Part shown: piece after piece, positions 25,417 to 34,516 of the stretch
Position numbering within the stretch: the stretch's first letter is position 1
Layout of the letters: the number at the start of each line of letters is the position of its first letter
NCBI GenBank assembly: GCA_001818155.1
Contig: MHJU01000009.1
Span: 1 to 55,750, forward strand
Direction of reading: 5' to 3'
Length of the DNA stretch: 55,750 nt
DNA from: Candidatus Jacksonbacteria bacterium RIFCSPLOWO2_02_FULL_44_20
GTDB lineage: Bacteria > Patescibacteriota > Patescibacteriia > UBA9629
Translations under genes and position numbers: made by a program
The notes under the pieces: generated by a model
Told to the model about the DNA's origin: nothing
The model's input: only the letters and a program-made list of their open reading frames with translations
Databases searched by the model: none

Positions 25417-26619
25417 ATGAAAATCGGCATAGACGCCCGACTCTATGGCACGGCTCATGGAGGCATAGGGCGCTACACACAAGAACTCATACGAAACTTC
25501 ACGACCATTGACTCCGCGACGCGGGGTTATGTTTTTTTTGTGTATAGCAAAGATGATGAACAGCAACTGCGCGCGGATATATCGGCGCATATAGAATCCC
25601 GCGTCCGTTTTGTTCTTGCTCCCTATCGGTGCTACACAATTGCCGAGCAAATTTTTATGCCTGCACTCATCGCCCGCGCGAAAGTGGACGTTATGCACTT
25701 TCCGCATTTTAATGTGCCGCTCGTCTACAATAAACCATACGTCGTTACCATCCACGATCTTATTATCCACCACTTTCCCGACGAACGCGCAACCACACTT
25801 CCGAAATGGCTCTATAAAATTAAACTTTGGGGATATAAAAAAGTGATGCGGCACGCGGTGGAGAAGGCGCGAGCAATTATTGCGCCGTCAGAGTTTGGAA
25901 AACAGGATTTGTTGCGATTTTATAATATTCCAGAAGATAAAATTTATGTGATTTATGAGGGTGTATCTGAATTACAAATTACAAATCACAAATCACAAAT
26001 TAACGGAAACACAGATCATCAAAAATCAAAAATACAACTTAAAACTAAAAACTTACTACCTTATCTTCTTTATGTCGGCTCGTTTTATCCTCACAAAAAT
26101 ATAGAACGGCTTATTGACGCGTTTGATATTCTTCGCGCGAAATATAATCTTGATATAAACCTCGCGCTTGTCGGTAAAAAGGATTATTTTCAGCAACAAA
26201 TAAAAAAATATATTACTACAAACTACAAACTACAAACTACAAACTGTATCTTCTATGATTACGCGTCTGACGATGAATTAGCCGAACTTTATCAAAACTC
26301 CGCTCTATACATTTTCCCCTCGCTTTACGAAGGTTTCGGTTTGCCGCCATTAGAGGCGATGAGCTTTGGCGTGCCAGTTGTGGCATCAAACGCCTCATGC
26401 ATTCCAGAAATTTTAGGAGATGCGGCGCTTTACTTTAACCCCGAAAACGCCGAAGATATTGCGACAAAAATCCATATGCTCTACACAAATATCACGCTGC
26501 AAAATCAACTCCGCGAAAAAGGTTTCGCCCAAATGAAAAAATACTCCTGGGATAAAATGGCACAAGAGACGTTGCCTATTTTAGAACTCCCTCCAGTCCA
26601 AACTCCCGCGCCGCGGTAA
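25417..26619 (+). CDS. Glycosyltransferase family 4 (group 1)
   Basis: GIDARLYGTAHGGIGRYTQEL, YVGSFYPHKNIERLIDAF, YEGFGLPPLEAMSFGVPVVASNASCIPEILGDAALYFNP. Confidence 0.92.
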   Translation: MKIGIDARLYGTAHGGIGRYTQELIRNFTTIDSATRGYVFFVYSKDDEQQLRADISAHIESRVRFVLAPYRCYTIAEQIFMPALIARAKVDVMHFPHFNVPLVYNKPYVVTIHDLIIHHFPDERATTLPKWLYKIKLWGYKKVMRHAVEKARAIIAPSEFGKQDLLRFYNIPEDKIYVIYEGVSELQITNHKSQINGNTDHQKSKIQLKTKNLLPYLLYVGSFYPHKNIERLIDAFDILRAKYNLDINLALVGKKDYFQQQIKKYITTNYKLQTTNCIFYDYASDDELAELYQNSALYIFPSLYEGFGLPPLEAMSFGVPVVASNASCIPEILGDAALYFNPENAEDIATKIHMLYTNITLQNQLREKGFAQMKKYSWDKMAQETLPILELPPVQTPAPR

Positions 26620-28015
26620 TCATAACTCTCACCACACGACCGACGAGATCATCGTCGGTTTTTGATTGGATTTCTACGGTTTTAGATGTACGCGTTTTGC
26701 CTACTGCTGTTTTTATGATTTGGATTTCGGATTTTGATATTGATTTGACATTTGGATGTTGATATTTGACATTCTCTACTAACACTTCTACCTCTTTGCC
26801 AACATACTTTTTGTTAGCTTTCAGCGCGCTCTTTCTCAAAATCTCCTCAAGATATTTCTCGCGCCGCTTTTTCTCCTCGCGGGGAACATCGTCTTTAAAA
26901 TACCGCTCCGCAATTGTTCCAGGGCGAGGAGAGTAGCGGGCAAGATACGCCATGTCGTAGCCAACGTACTGCATCGCTTTTACGATCTCCATGAAATCTT
27001 CCTCGGTTTCCCCGGGAAATCCGACAATAACATCGGTTGTGATGGCAACTCCCGGAATCGCAGCGCGGATTTTATCAATGAGTTCTAAATAATGCTTTTG
27101 TGTGTGATGGCGGTTCATTGCTTTTAGAATTTTATCACTTCCGGATTGCATTGGCAAATGAATATACTCGCAAACCTTTTCGCAATCGGCTACGGCTTTA
27201 ATTGTCTCATCCGACATATCCCAAGGATTAGAGGTGAGAAAACGAACCCAAAAATTTCCCTTAATATCATTCACTGTCCGCAAAAGACGAGGGAAATCCG
27301 TAAGCGCGTTCCACTCTCTGTACCGAGTCCGTTTGCCAAGCGCGTCTTTCAAAGTAGGATCAAAATATGTGTTCACGTTCTGTCCTAATAGCGTAATTTC
27401 CTTATATCCTCTATCAATCAAGTGCTCTATCTCATGAACAATATCTTTGTTCGGACGATAACGCTCGCGCCCTTTTGTATACGGTACAGCGCAAAACGTG
27501 CAAAAATTGTTACATCCTGCTTGAATTGGGATGTATGCCTGAAAAGTAGAAGTATAATTCGGTTTTAGCGCAAAAAAATCGTCGTTTGTAACATCTTTGC
27601 TTTTGATGTCGCGACGATCTTCTGAAATATACGCAAAATTAAATTGAGGCAGTAATATGGCAAGCTTTTGAGCAAACTCTTTCGGCACATCGTCTGTTTC
27701 AATAAATAAATCAAACTGTTTGGAAAAAACTTTGCGATCTCGCGGAAGAACGCATCCGGTGAGCAAAGTAACTAAAGGGTGATCAGACGTCCTTTTTTTC
27801 TTAATCTCCATCCATTTATGAATACGGCTGTGTATGCGATCAATTGCCGATTGGCGGATAGAGCATGCCTGAACCGCAATCAAATTTGCCTCTTCTTCCT
27901 TTTCTGTTTTCTTGAAGCCTAATGTATCCAAAAATGACGCAATCCGCTCGGCATCGGAACGGTTCATCTGACAGCCAAGGATTAGTTGATAGTATTTCAG
28001 CGGTTTTAGGTTCAT
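26576..28015 (-). CDS. miaB: tRNA (N6-isopentenyl adenosine(37)-C2)-methylthiotransferase
   Basis: LGCQMNRSDAERI, QAGCNNFCTFCAVPYTKGRERYRP radical-SAM CX3CX2C, LLGQNVNTY, MQSGSDKILKAMNRHHT, DVIVGFPGETEEDF. Confidence 0.93.
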   Translation of the reverse strand: MNLKPLKYYQLILGCQMNRSDAERIASFLDTLGFKKTEKEEEANLIAVQACSIRQSAIDRIHSRIHKWMEIKKKRTSDHPLVTLLTGCVLPRDRKVFSKQFDLFIETDDVPKEFAQKLAILLPQFNFAYISEDRRDIKSKDVTNDDFFALKPNYTSTFQAYIPIQAGCNNFCTFCAVPYTKGRERYRPNKDIVHEIEHLIDRGYKEITLLGQNVNTYFDPTLKDALGKRTRYREWNALTDFPRLLRTVNDIKGNFWVRFLTSNPWDMSDETIKAVADCEKVCEYIHLPMQSGSDKILKAMNRHHTQKHYLELIDKIRAAIPGVAITTDVIVGFPGETEEDFMEIVKAMQYVGYDMAYLARYSPRPGTIAERYFKDDVPREEKKRREKYLEEILRKSALKANKKYVGKEVEVLVENVKYQHPNVKSISKSEIQIIKTAVGKTRTSKTVEIQSKTDDDLVGRVVRVMITAAREFGLEGVLK

Positions 28016-28077
28016 AATCTGTCATTAAAACAAACTCTTGTGGCGAGGTCAAACGTATGATACACTTTTCAAACTAT

Positions 28078-28151
28078 GGGGGTGTGGTGAAATGGTATCA
28101 TGATGCTCTCCAAAAGCATTGTTCCAGGTTCGAATCCTGGCGCCCCTGCCA
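28078..28151 (+). tRNA. tRNA-Trp (anticodon CCA), CCA encoded
   Basis: Cloverleaf by eye: acceptor ggggGTG/CGCCCCT (with wobbles), D stem GTGA/TCAT, anticodon stem ATGCT/AGCAT with loop CTCCAAA, T stem CCAGG-TTCGAAT-CCTGG, discriminator G, CCA. Confidence 0.93.
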
Positions 28152-28167
28152 TACCATAAATAAATCC

Positions 28168-28914
28168 ATGACTATCTGGTTCTACGCCATTGTAAGCGTT
28201 ATAATTGTCAGTTGCATCTCCTTTATCGGAGTTGCATTTTTGTCTTTGAACGCTAAAATTCTAGAACGCGCGCTTTTATATCTTGTAAGTTTTGCCGCAG
28301 GAGCGTTTTTTGGAGACGTTTTCCTGCATCTCATTCCTGAAACAGTAAATGGGAGCGGGGGATGGAGCATCGCGTTTTCGCTTTACAGTTTAGCTGGAAT
28401 CGTATTTTTTCTTATTATTGAAAAATTTATCCACTGGCGGCACTGTCATTACCCTACAAGCGCCGAGCATCCGCATCCGTTTGCGATGATGAATTTAATC
28501 GGAGACGGTTTGCACAATTTCATTGACGGAATGGTAATCGGCGCAAGTTATTTGGTAAGCATACCGCTTGGCATTGCAACAACGATCGCGGTTATTCTTC
28601 ATGAAATTCCGCAGGAGATCGGGGACTTCGGCGTACTTCTTCACGGCGGATTTTCAAAGAAAAAAGCGATTATGTTTAACTTTCTTTCAGCTACAGCATC
28701 AATCATTGGAGCTATCGCGTCGCTTTTAGTGTCTGCCTTCACGCCCGCGCTCATTGATATTTTAATTCCATTTGCAATCGGCTGTTTTCTGTACATTGCG
28801 GGCTCGGACCTAATACCAGAAATCCAAAAAGAACCGGCTCTTGCAAAACCTTACGCGCAGGTGCTCATGTTTATTCTAGGCATCTGCCTTATGGCTGTGC
28901 TTCTTTTTATATGA
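28168..28914 (+). CDS. ZIP-family metal transporter
   Basis: GDGLHNFIDGMVIGASY and HEIPQEIGDFGVLLHGG; start at MTIWFYAIV rather than upstream of the tRNA. Confidence 0.92.
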   Translation: MTIWFYAIVSVIIVSCISFIGVAFLSLNAKILERALLYLVSFAAGAFFGDVFLHLIPETVNGSGGWSIAFSLYSLAGIVFFLIIEKFIHWRHCHYPTSAEHPHPFAMMNLIGDGLHNFIDGMVIGASYLVSIPLGIATTIAVILHEIPQEIGDFGVLLHGGFSKKKAIMFNFLSATASIIGAIASLLVSAFTPALIDILIPFAIGCFLYIAGSDLIPEIQKEPALAKPYAQVLMFILGICLMAVLLFI

Positions 28915-29681
28915 CCCGCGTCATCGGAATCGTCAATCAAAAAGGAGGAGTCGGAAAAACAACAACAGCCATTAACACGGCGAGTTTCCTTGCGTATTTC
29001 GGCAAACGCGTTCTACTTGTTGACCTTGATCCGCAGGCAAACGCGACAAGCGGGTTAGGCATCAATCACAAAGAATTGGGAACTCACGTTTATCACGCGC
29101 TCATCGGCGAAAAATCGCTCCGCGAAATTATTCTCGGCGAAGAACCCGATCGCCTTCATCTTGCGCCTTCCGGAAGCTCGCTTGCCGGAGCAAATATTGA
29201 ACTCGTCAATCATCCGGAGCGGGAGTTTCGCCTTACAGAAGCCCTGAAAATAATCAAAGACGCTTACGAATATGTTATTATAGATTGTCCGCCTTCACTG
29301 GGCATTCTCACCATAAACGGCATTACCTGCGCAGACGAGCTACTCATTCCGGTTCAGGCGGAATATTACGCGCTTGAAGGTTTGGGCCAGCTTCTTGAAA
29401 CAATTGAACTTGTGCGCGCGCACTTAAAGCCCGATCTTTCAATTTTAGGAGCCGTCATCACAATGTATGATAAGCGTACAATGCTCTCGCAAGGAGTGAT
29501 GGAGGACTTATACAAATATTTTCCGAACAAAATTATGAAGTCAGTGATTCCGCGAAATGTGCGCCTTGCAGAGGCGCCGTCATACGGAAAACCGATCTTA
29601 AATTACGACCCCCTTGCCGCCGGCGCCAAAGCGTACGAACGGCTTGCGAGGGAGATTATCAGCATCTATGAACCGCAATAG
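28911..29681 (+). CDS. parA: ParA/Soj-family chromosome-partitioning ATPase
   Basis: NQKGGVGKTTTAINTASFLA, DLDPQANATSGLG, IDCPPSLGILTING. Confidence 0.93.
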   Translation: MTRVIGIVNQKGGVGKTTTAINTASFLAYFGKRVLLVDLDPQANATSGLGINHKELGTHVYHALIGEKSLREIILGEEPDRLHLAPSGSSLAGANIELVNHPEREFRLTEALKIIKDAYEYVIIDCPPSLGILTINGITCADELLIPVQAEYYALEGLGQLLETIELVRAHLKPDLSILGAVITMYDKRTMLSQGVMEDLYKYFPNKIMKSVIPRNVRLAEAPSYGKPILNYDPLAAGAKAYERLAREIISIYEPQ

Positions 29682-29740
29682 TGAATATTCAAAACTGCAT
29701 CTGCAAGAGCTTAAAAAAAAATAAAAATCAATAAAAATCA

Positions 29741-30235
29741 ATGAAACGAATTATTCTATTTTCTATCGTCTTCTTATCTATGTTCGGGATGACGAGCGGT
29801 TGCGCGCTGAAAAAAGAGAATCCTTTCACCGAACCGCCAACAGCTCCGCCATCTTCAATCAAAACTCCAGCCAATAGACCAAATGAAAAAACTCTGATAG
29901 AACCATCTGTAACCTTGCTGTTTGATTTTGGAGATGATAGGATACCGATAAATTTCAAAGTTCAAATTTCAGATGTAAAAATACCGCTGTTATGGTCGAT
30001 TATGCAAGAGGAACTTACGAATAAGGGAATCGCGCTTGAATATGATGACTACGGCCGAGAACTCGGAGTTTTGATCACAAAAATCGGCGACAAAAAAAAC
30101 GGCGAAGATGGAAAGTATTGGCAATATTTCGTAAATGGAGAGTATGCGAAGGTGGGCGTATCGCAGTACGGACTAAAAGCCGGAGACGCGGTTGAGTGGA
30201 AATTTACCGATAATAAGCTCAAATCTAAAAACTAA
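29741..30235 (+). CDS. Probable lipoprotein with DUF4430-like C-terminus
   Basis: Signal/lipobox MTSGC; GKYWQYFVNGEYAKVGVSQYGLKAGDAVEWKF. Confidence 0.7.
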   Translation: MKRIILFSIVFLSMFGMTSGCALKKENPFTEPPTAPPSSIKTPANRPNEKTLIEPSVTLLFDFGDDRIPINFKVQISDVKIPLLWSIMQEELTNKGIALEYDDYGRELGVLITKIGDKKNGEDGKYWQYFVNGEYAKVGVSQYGLKAGDAVEWKFTDNKLKSKN

Positions 30236-30238
30236 AAA

Positions 30239-31531
30239 ATGTCCCGACTTCTTATTAAAGGACCTAAAACATTAAAGGGGGAATTCACTATAAACGGATT
30301 CAAGAACGCGGCAACGCCGATTATCGCGGCAACGCTTTTAATTGAAGATGATTGCATCTTGGATAATGTCCCTCGCGTCGGAGACGTTCTAAAAATGGCC
30401 GATCTCATGAAATCGCTTGGGGTTGCAATTGAATGGACAGACAAAAACCAGCTTACGATCAACACAAAATCCGCGACGCTAAAAACTCTTGACGAGGAGC
30501 TTATAAAAACCATGCGCTCCTCGGTTTTGTTTATAGGTCCGCTTCTTGCGCGATTCAAAAAAATAACAATTCCAGAGCCTGGCGGATGTCTTTTAGGAAA
30601 TCGCGCGCTTACAACGCATTTCTCAATTCTTGAACAATTTGGCGCAAAAATTGACGAGCGCTCTGACAAACAAGGAAAACGCTCATTTACAATTACCCTC
30701 AAGGAACTAAAAGGCGCGGATATAACTCTTCCGGAATTTTCCGTAACAGCAACGGAAAATGCGATTCTCCTTGGCGCTCTTGCAAAAGGGCGGACAACAA
30801 TTCGTCTCGCGGCGCAAGAGCCGCATGTGCAGGATCTTATTAAATTTTTGGATGCCGGAGGAGCGCGCATTCGCGAAAAATCCGGTAATCGTATTGTTAT
30901 TGACGGAGTAGGGCGCATGCGCGGAATTGCGCACACGATCATTCCTGACATGCTTGAAGCCGGCACTCTTCTAGTCGCAAGCGCGCTTGCGGGACGAGGC
31001 GTTATCCTATATGGGGCGGAGCCTGACCACTTGAGCGTAGTTCTTCTGAAACTAAAGGAGATCGGCATAAAATATGAACTTGGGAAAGATTCTAAAAAAG
31101 GCGCGTTTCTTAAAATCCTCCCCTCAAAAGATTTTTTATCATTTAAGTTGCAGGCGCTTCCGTATCCGGGATTTCCAACAGATCTGCAAGAACCTTTCTC
31201 TCTTCTTGCAACGCAGGCAAAAGGCGCGTCCCTCATTCATGACCCGCTTTTTGAAGATCGCATGAAACATATACCAGAACTTATCAAAATGGGCTCGCGG
31301 GCAATAGTATGCGATCCTCACCGCGCGATTATTGTAGGGCCCACTCCGCTTCATGCATACGAGATTAAAAGCCCGAACATACGAGCCGGAGGCATGTTTG
31401 TGATTGCCGGGCTCATTGCTGAAGGAGTAACTGTTATTCACAACGTTGAACAAACTATTGATCGCGGATACGAACGATTTGACGAACGGTTAAACGAACT
31501 TGGAGCCGGCATTCAGAGAATAGACGATTAA
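30239..31531 (+). CDS. murA: UDP-N-acetylglucosamine 1-carboxyvinyltransferase
   Basis: GFKNAATPIIAATLL, PGGCLLGNRALTTHF (active-site Cys), PGFPTDLQ, EDRMKHIPELIKMG. Confidence 0.95.
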   Translation: MSRLLIKGPKTLKGEFTINGFKNAATPIIAATLLIEDDCILDNVPRVGDVLKMADLMKSLGVAIEWTDKNQLTINTKSATLKTLDEELIKTMRSSVLFIGPLLARFKKITIPEPGGCLLGNRALTTHFSILEQFGAKIDERSDKQGKRSFTITLKELKGADITLPEFSVTATENAILLGALAKGRTTIRLAAQEPHVQDLIKFLDAGGARIREKSGNRIVIDGVGRMRGIAHTIIPDMLEAGTLLVASALAGRGVILYGAEPDHLSVVLLKLKEIGIKYELGKDSKKGAFLKILPSKDFLSFKLQALPYPGFPTDLQEPFSLLATQAKGASLIHDPLFEDRMKHIPELIKMGSRAIVCDPHRAIIVGPTPLHAYEIKSPNIRAGGMFVIAGLIAEGVTVIHNVEQTIDRGYERFDERLNELGAGIQRIDD

Positions 31532-31540
31532 AAATTCAAA

Positions 31541-33046
31541 ATGCGCATATCACTCTTTATCATTATTATTTTTACACTGCTAGTCGCGCCTTTTACAGCG
31601 CGCGCGCTTTCTATTGTCCCGAACGACCCTCATTTCACCACTCAATACTACACTCACCAGATTCATGCGGATGAAGCATGGGGATATTCTGTCGGATCAA
31701 AAGACGTAGTTATAGCTGTGATTGACGCTGGAGTTGACATTGATCACCCGGACTTAAAAGATCAAATTTGGATAAACGGCGATGAAATAGCCGGCAATAA
31801 CATAGACGATGATAAAAACGGCTTTATTGACGATCGTAACGGATGGAATTTTGTTGAAAACAACCCTGACACTCGTCCGCAATTTAATGACTACACAATT
31901 GAAGGCGCGAGCCACGGCACTCTTGTGGCAGGCATTATCTCTGCAACCGGAAATAATAAGGAGGGAATCGCGGGAGTGAGTTGGCAGTCAAAAATTATGC
32001 CGATCCGCGCGCTAAATAGCGTCGGGGAAGGAGAGGCGGAAAATGCTACTGCGGCAATCCGCTATGCTGTTGAAAACGGCGCTCATATTATTAACTTAAG
32101 TTTCGTGGGCGGAAAATTCAATCAGGATTTTTATAACGCCATACGCTACGCCTTTGATCGCGGGGTGTTGGTTGTCGCGGCAATCGGGAACGACGCGGCC
32201 GGATCAACGACGAAATTATCAGGAGGCAATTTAGACGAACGCCCATCATACCCAGCGTGTTTCGGGAGCGCTAAGGAACAACTTGTAATCGGTGTCGGCG
32301 CGGTTGATAAAAATAACATCAAAACCGAATTTTCAAATTTCGGAAAAACATGCATTGACTTAAACGCTCCAGCGGTTGATATTGTAGGCGCGCAAGCGAG
32401 AAATTCCGCGCTTGGCTCTCCGTTTACCGCATCATACAGCGGCTTTTGGCGCGGCACCTCGTTTGCCGCACCGCAAGTCAGCGGAGTTGCCGCGCTTATC
32501 AAATCAATCAATCCACGATACACGAACAAAGAAATCACGGCTGTTCTTTTAGATACAGCTGACGCGATTGACGAATACAACACTCCGGAACTAAAAGGAT
32601 TGCTGGGTAAAGGGCTTGTTAATGCGCGCCGCGCGCTTAGGGCAAGCGCTCCGGCTACATTCATCCCGCAAGATCCAATTGAACTGTCGCTTCTTCAACG
32701 CGACAACGCCGCGTTATGGATTTCCGACAGCGTTTCGCAAATCGCAAAACCTTCCGCGCTTTTTCCCGTTACCGTAACATTTAAGAACAAAGGGGGAATC
32801 ACGTGGCAACCTCATCTTATATCAATAGTCATCACTGATTTACAAGGAAAATCAACGCTTTTTAGGGGAGATGCGCTGGGCTACCAAAATGCGCAGAATG
32901 TCCTGCCAAGTCAGGCGGCATCTTTAAGCGGAATTCTCACAACGCCAAAACAACCCGGAGTATATAAAATAATTTTTGAACTCCGCTATAAAGGAGCGGC
33001 TGTCCGCGGAGGAAAAGTGTATAAAACAATCACGGTAAAAAAATGA
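31541..33046 (+). CDS. Secreted S8 subtilisin-like serine protease
   Basis: Signal peptide; VIDAGVDIDHPDL, SHGTLVAGIISA, RGTSFAAPQVSGVAAL; C-terminal Ig-like region. Confidence 0.93.
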   Translation: MRISLFIIIIFTLLVAPFTARALSIVPNDPHFTTQYYTHQIHADEAWGYSVGSKDVVIAVIDAGVDIDHPDLKDQIWINGDEIAGNNIDDDKNGFIDDRNGWNFVENNPDTRPQFNDYTIEGASHGTLVAGIISATGNNKEGIAGVSWQSKIMPIRALNSVGEGEAENATAAIRYAVENGAHIINLSFVGGKFNQDFYNAIRYAFDRGVLVVAAIGNDAAGSTTKLSGGNLDERPSYPACFGSAKEQLVIGVGAVDKNNIKTEFSNFGKTCIDLNAPAVDIVGAQARNSALGSPFTASYSGFWRGTSFAAPQVSGVAALIKSINPRYTNKEITAVLLDTADAIDEYNTPELKGLLGKGLVNARRALRASAPATFIPQDPIELSLLQRDNAALWISDSVSQIAKPSALFPVTVTFKNKGGITWQPHLISIVITDLQGKSTLFRGDALGYQNAQNVLPSQAASLSGILTTPKQPGVYKIIFELRYKGAAVRGGKVYKTITVKK

Positions 33047-34050
33047 AAAATATTCTTATAACCGGCGGCGCTGGATTCATTGGAAGCCATATTGTAGGAA
33101 TGCTTCTTAAAAAGGAGAACGTTAATGTAATTGCGCTTGACAACTTCATAACAAGCGATTTCTACAACATAGAGCCGTTTATGCGAAATCCGCGGTTTGA
33201 ATTTATCAAGCACGATCTGACGCGCGAAATAGAACTTGAAAAATTTACAGAACTTAGTAAATTCAAACTCAAAATTTACGGCATTGAGGAAATATACCAT
33301 CTGGCATGCCCTACCTCGCCAAAAGATTACGACCGCCTTCCTTTGGAAACATGTCTTGCAAACTCGCATGGAGTAAAAAACGCGCTGGATATTGCACGCA
33401 AATACAGATCCGAATTTCTGTTTGTCTCTGCAAGCGCGGTATACGGAAACATCCCGGCGCGCGATGAGAGAGTTAAAGAAACTGCAATGGGCATTCTTGA
33501 AACGCTAGGCGCCAGATCGTGCTACAGCGACGGCAAACGTTTTGCGGAAAATCTGGTAATGTACTACGCCGCGGAGAATAATTTCCATGCAAAGATCGCC
33601 AGAGTTTTCAATACATACGGGCCCGGGATGCGCTTAAACGACGGACGCATCATTCCGGACTTTATATATCAAGCGCTCCGGGGCGAATCTGTGATTATTT
33701 ACGGCGACGAAACCGCGACAGGAACATTTTGCTATGTTGACGATCTTGTTGACGGACTCATAAAACTTATGACAACTGACGTAAGCGGCCCCATAAATCT
33801 CGGAAGCGAACCGGTATATCGTCTTAAAGATGTCGCAGAAGCGATTCAAAAAATCACGCTCTCAAGCTCAAAAATCGTATATCAAGACCCTCTTCCGTAC
33901 AGAACTCCAGAGCCTATTCCTGATATTACTCTTGCAAAAGAAAAGCTTGACTGGATCCCGATCACGCAAATTGAGGACGGGCTTATAAAAACTGTACAAG
34001 CAATGAAAGCAAGTAAAATTATTAAGTTCAATCAATATGACAATCGTTGA
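33043..34050 (+). CDS. NAD-dependent epimerase/dehydratase (UDP-glucuronate decarboxylase-like)
   Basis: ITGGAGFIGSHIV, IYHLACPTSPKDY, NTYGPGMRLNDGRIIPDFIYQALRGE, TGTFCYVDDLVDGL. Confidence 0.9.
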   Translation: MKNILITGGAGFIGSHIVGMLLKKENVNVIALDNFITSDFYNIEPFMRNPRFEFIKHDLTREIELEKFTELSKFKLKIYGIEEIYHLACPTSPKDYDRLPLETCLANSHGVKNALDIARKYRSEFLFVSASAVYGNIPARDERVKETAMGILETLGARSCYSDGKRFAENLVMYYAAENNFHAKIARVFNTYGPGMRLNDGRIIPDFIYQALRGESVIIYGDETATGTFCYVDDLVDGLIKLMTTDVSGPINLGSEPVYRLKDVAEAIQKITLSSSKIVYQDPLPYRTPEPIPDITLAKEKLDWIPITQIEDGLIKTVQAMKASKIIKFNQYDNR

Positions 34051-34513
34051 CCTTATTCTCCTTTTTATTCTCGCATTCGTCGCCGCGGCTGGGCTTTTTT
34101 TTGGCTTGATTCGCGTGCTCGGAGCCATCGCCACAATCATCATAAGCATCTACATTGCCGGCGGATTTTCCGCATCGCTTTCAGAAGTCCTCAAACCGTA
34201 CATTTTCAATAACGAAAATATCGCAAAAGTTGCGGCGTTCATAACTCTCTATTCAGCCTCCTCGCTAGTATTGTCTTTTATAGTGAAACTCGTTAATACT
34301 GTGTTTAATCTTCCTGGGTTAAAAGGTATGAACCGCATGCTGGGCGCGCTTGTCTCGCTCATCGGATCAATTATAATACTTTCCATTTTCTTTTACCTTT
34401 TTGATAAATACGCATGGTCGCCGGAAATCAACACTCTTCTTTCCAAATCGCTTTTTATACCGTACGGAATTACGATAGGGAAATTTGCGAGCTTTGTGAT
34501 ACCTGGATTATAA
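34037..34513 (+). CDS. CvpA-family membrane protein
   Basis: Four hydrophobic segments; VDLILLFILAFVAAAGLFFGLIRVLGAI. Confidence 0.72.
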   Translation: MTIVDLILLFILAFVAAAGLFFGLIRVLGAIATIIISIYIAGGFSASLSEVLKPYIFNNENIAKVAAFITLYSASSLVLSFIVKLVNTVFNLPGLKGMNRMLGALVSLIGSIIILSIFFYLFDKYAWSPEINTLLSKSLFIPYGITIGKFASFVIPGL

Positions 34514-34516
34514 AAT

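Noticed and set aside
28057-28167. Extended N-terminus of the ZIP transporter ORF
   Set aside because: It would translate through the tRNA-Trp gene; the ATG at 28168 gives a standard N-terminus.
29711-29740. aaaaatcaataaaaatcaatg repeat before the lipoprotein gene as a member of the 7-bp family
   Set aside because: The period is not 7 and it is simple A-rich sequence; not counted as part of the family.
30232-31236. 334-aa minus-strand ORF
   Set aside because: Fully antisense to well-supported murA; low-complexity Arg/Ser-rich composition typical of shadow ORFs.
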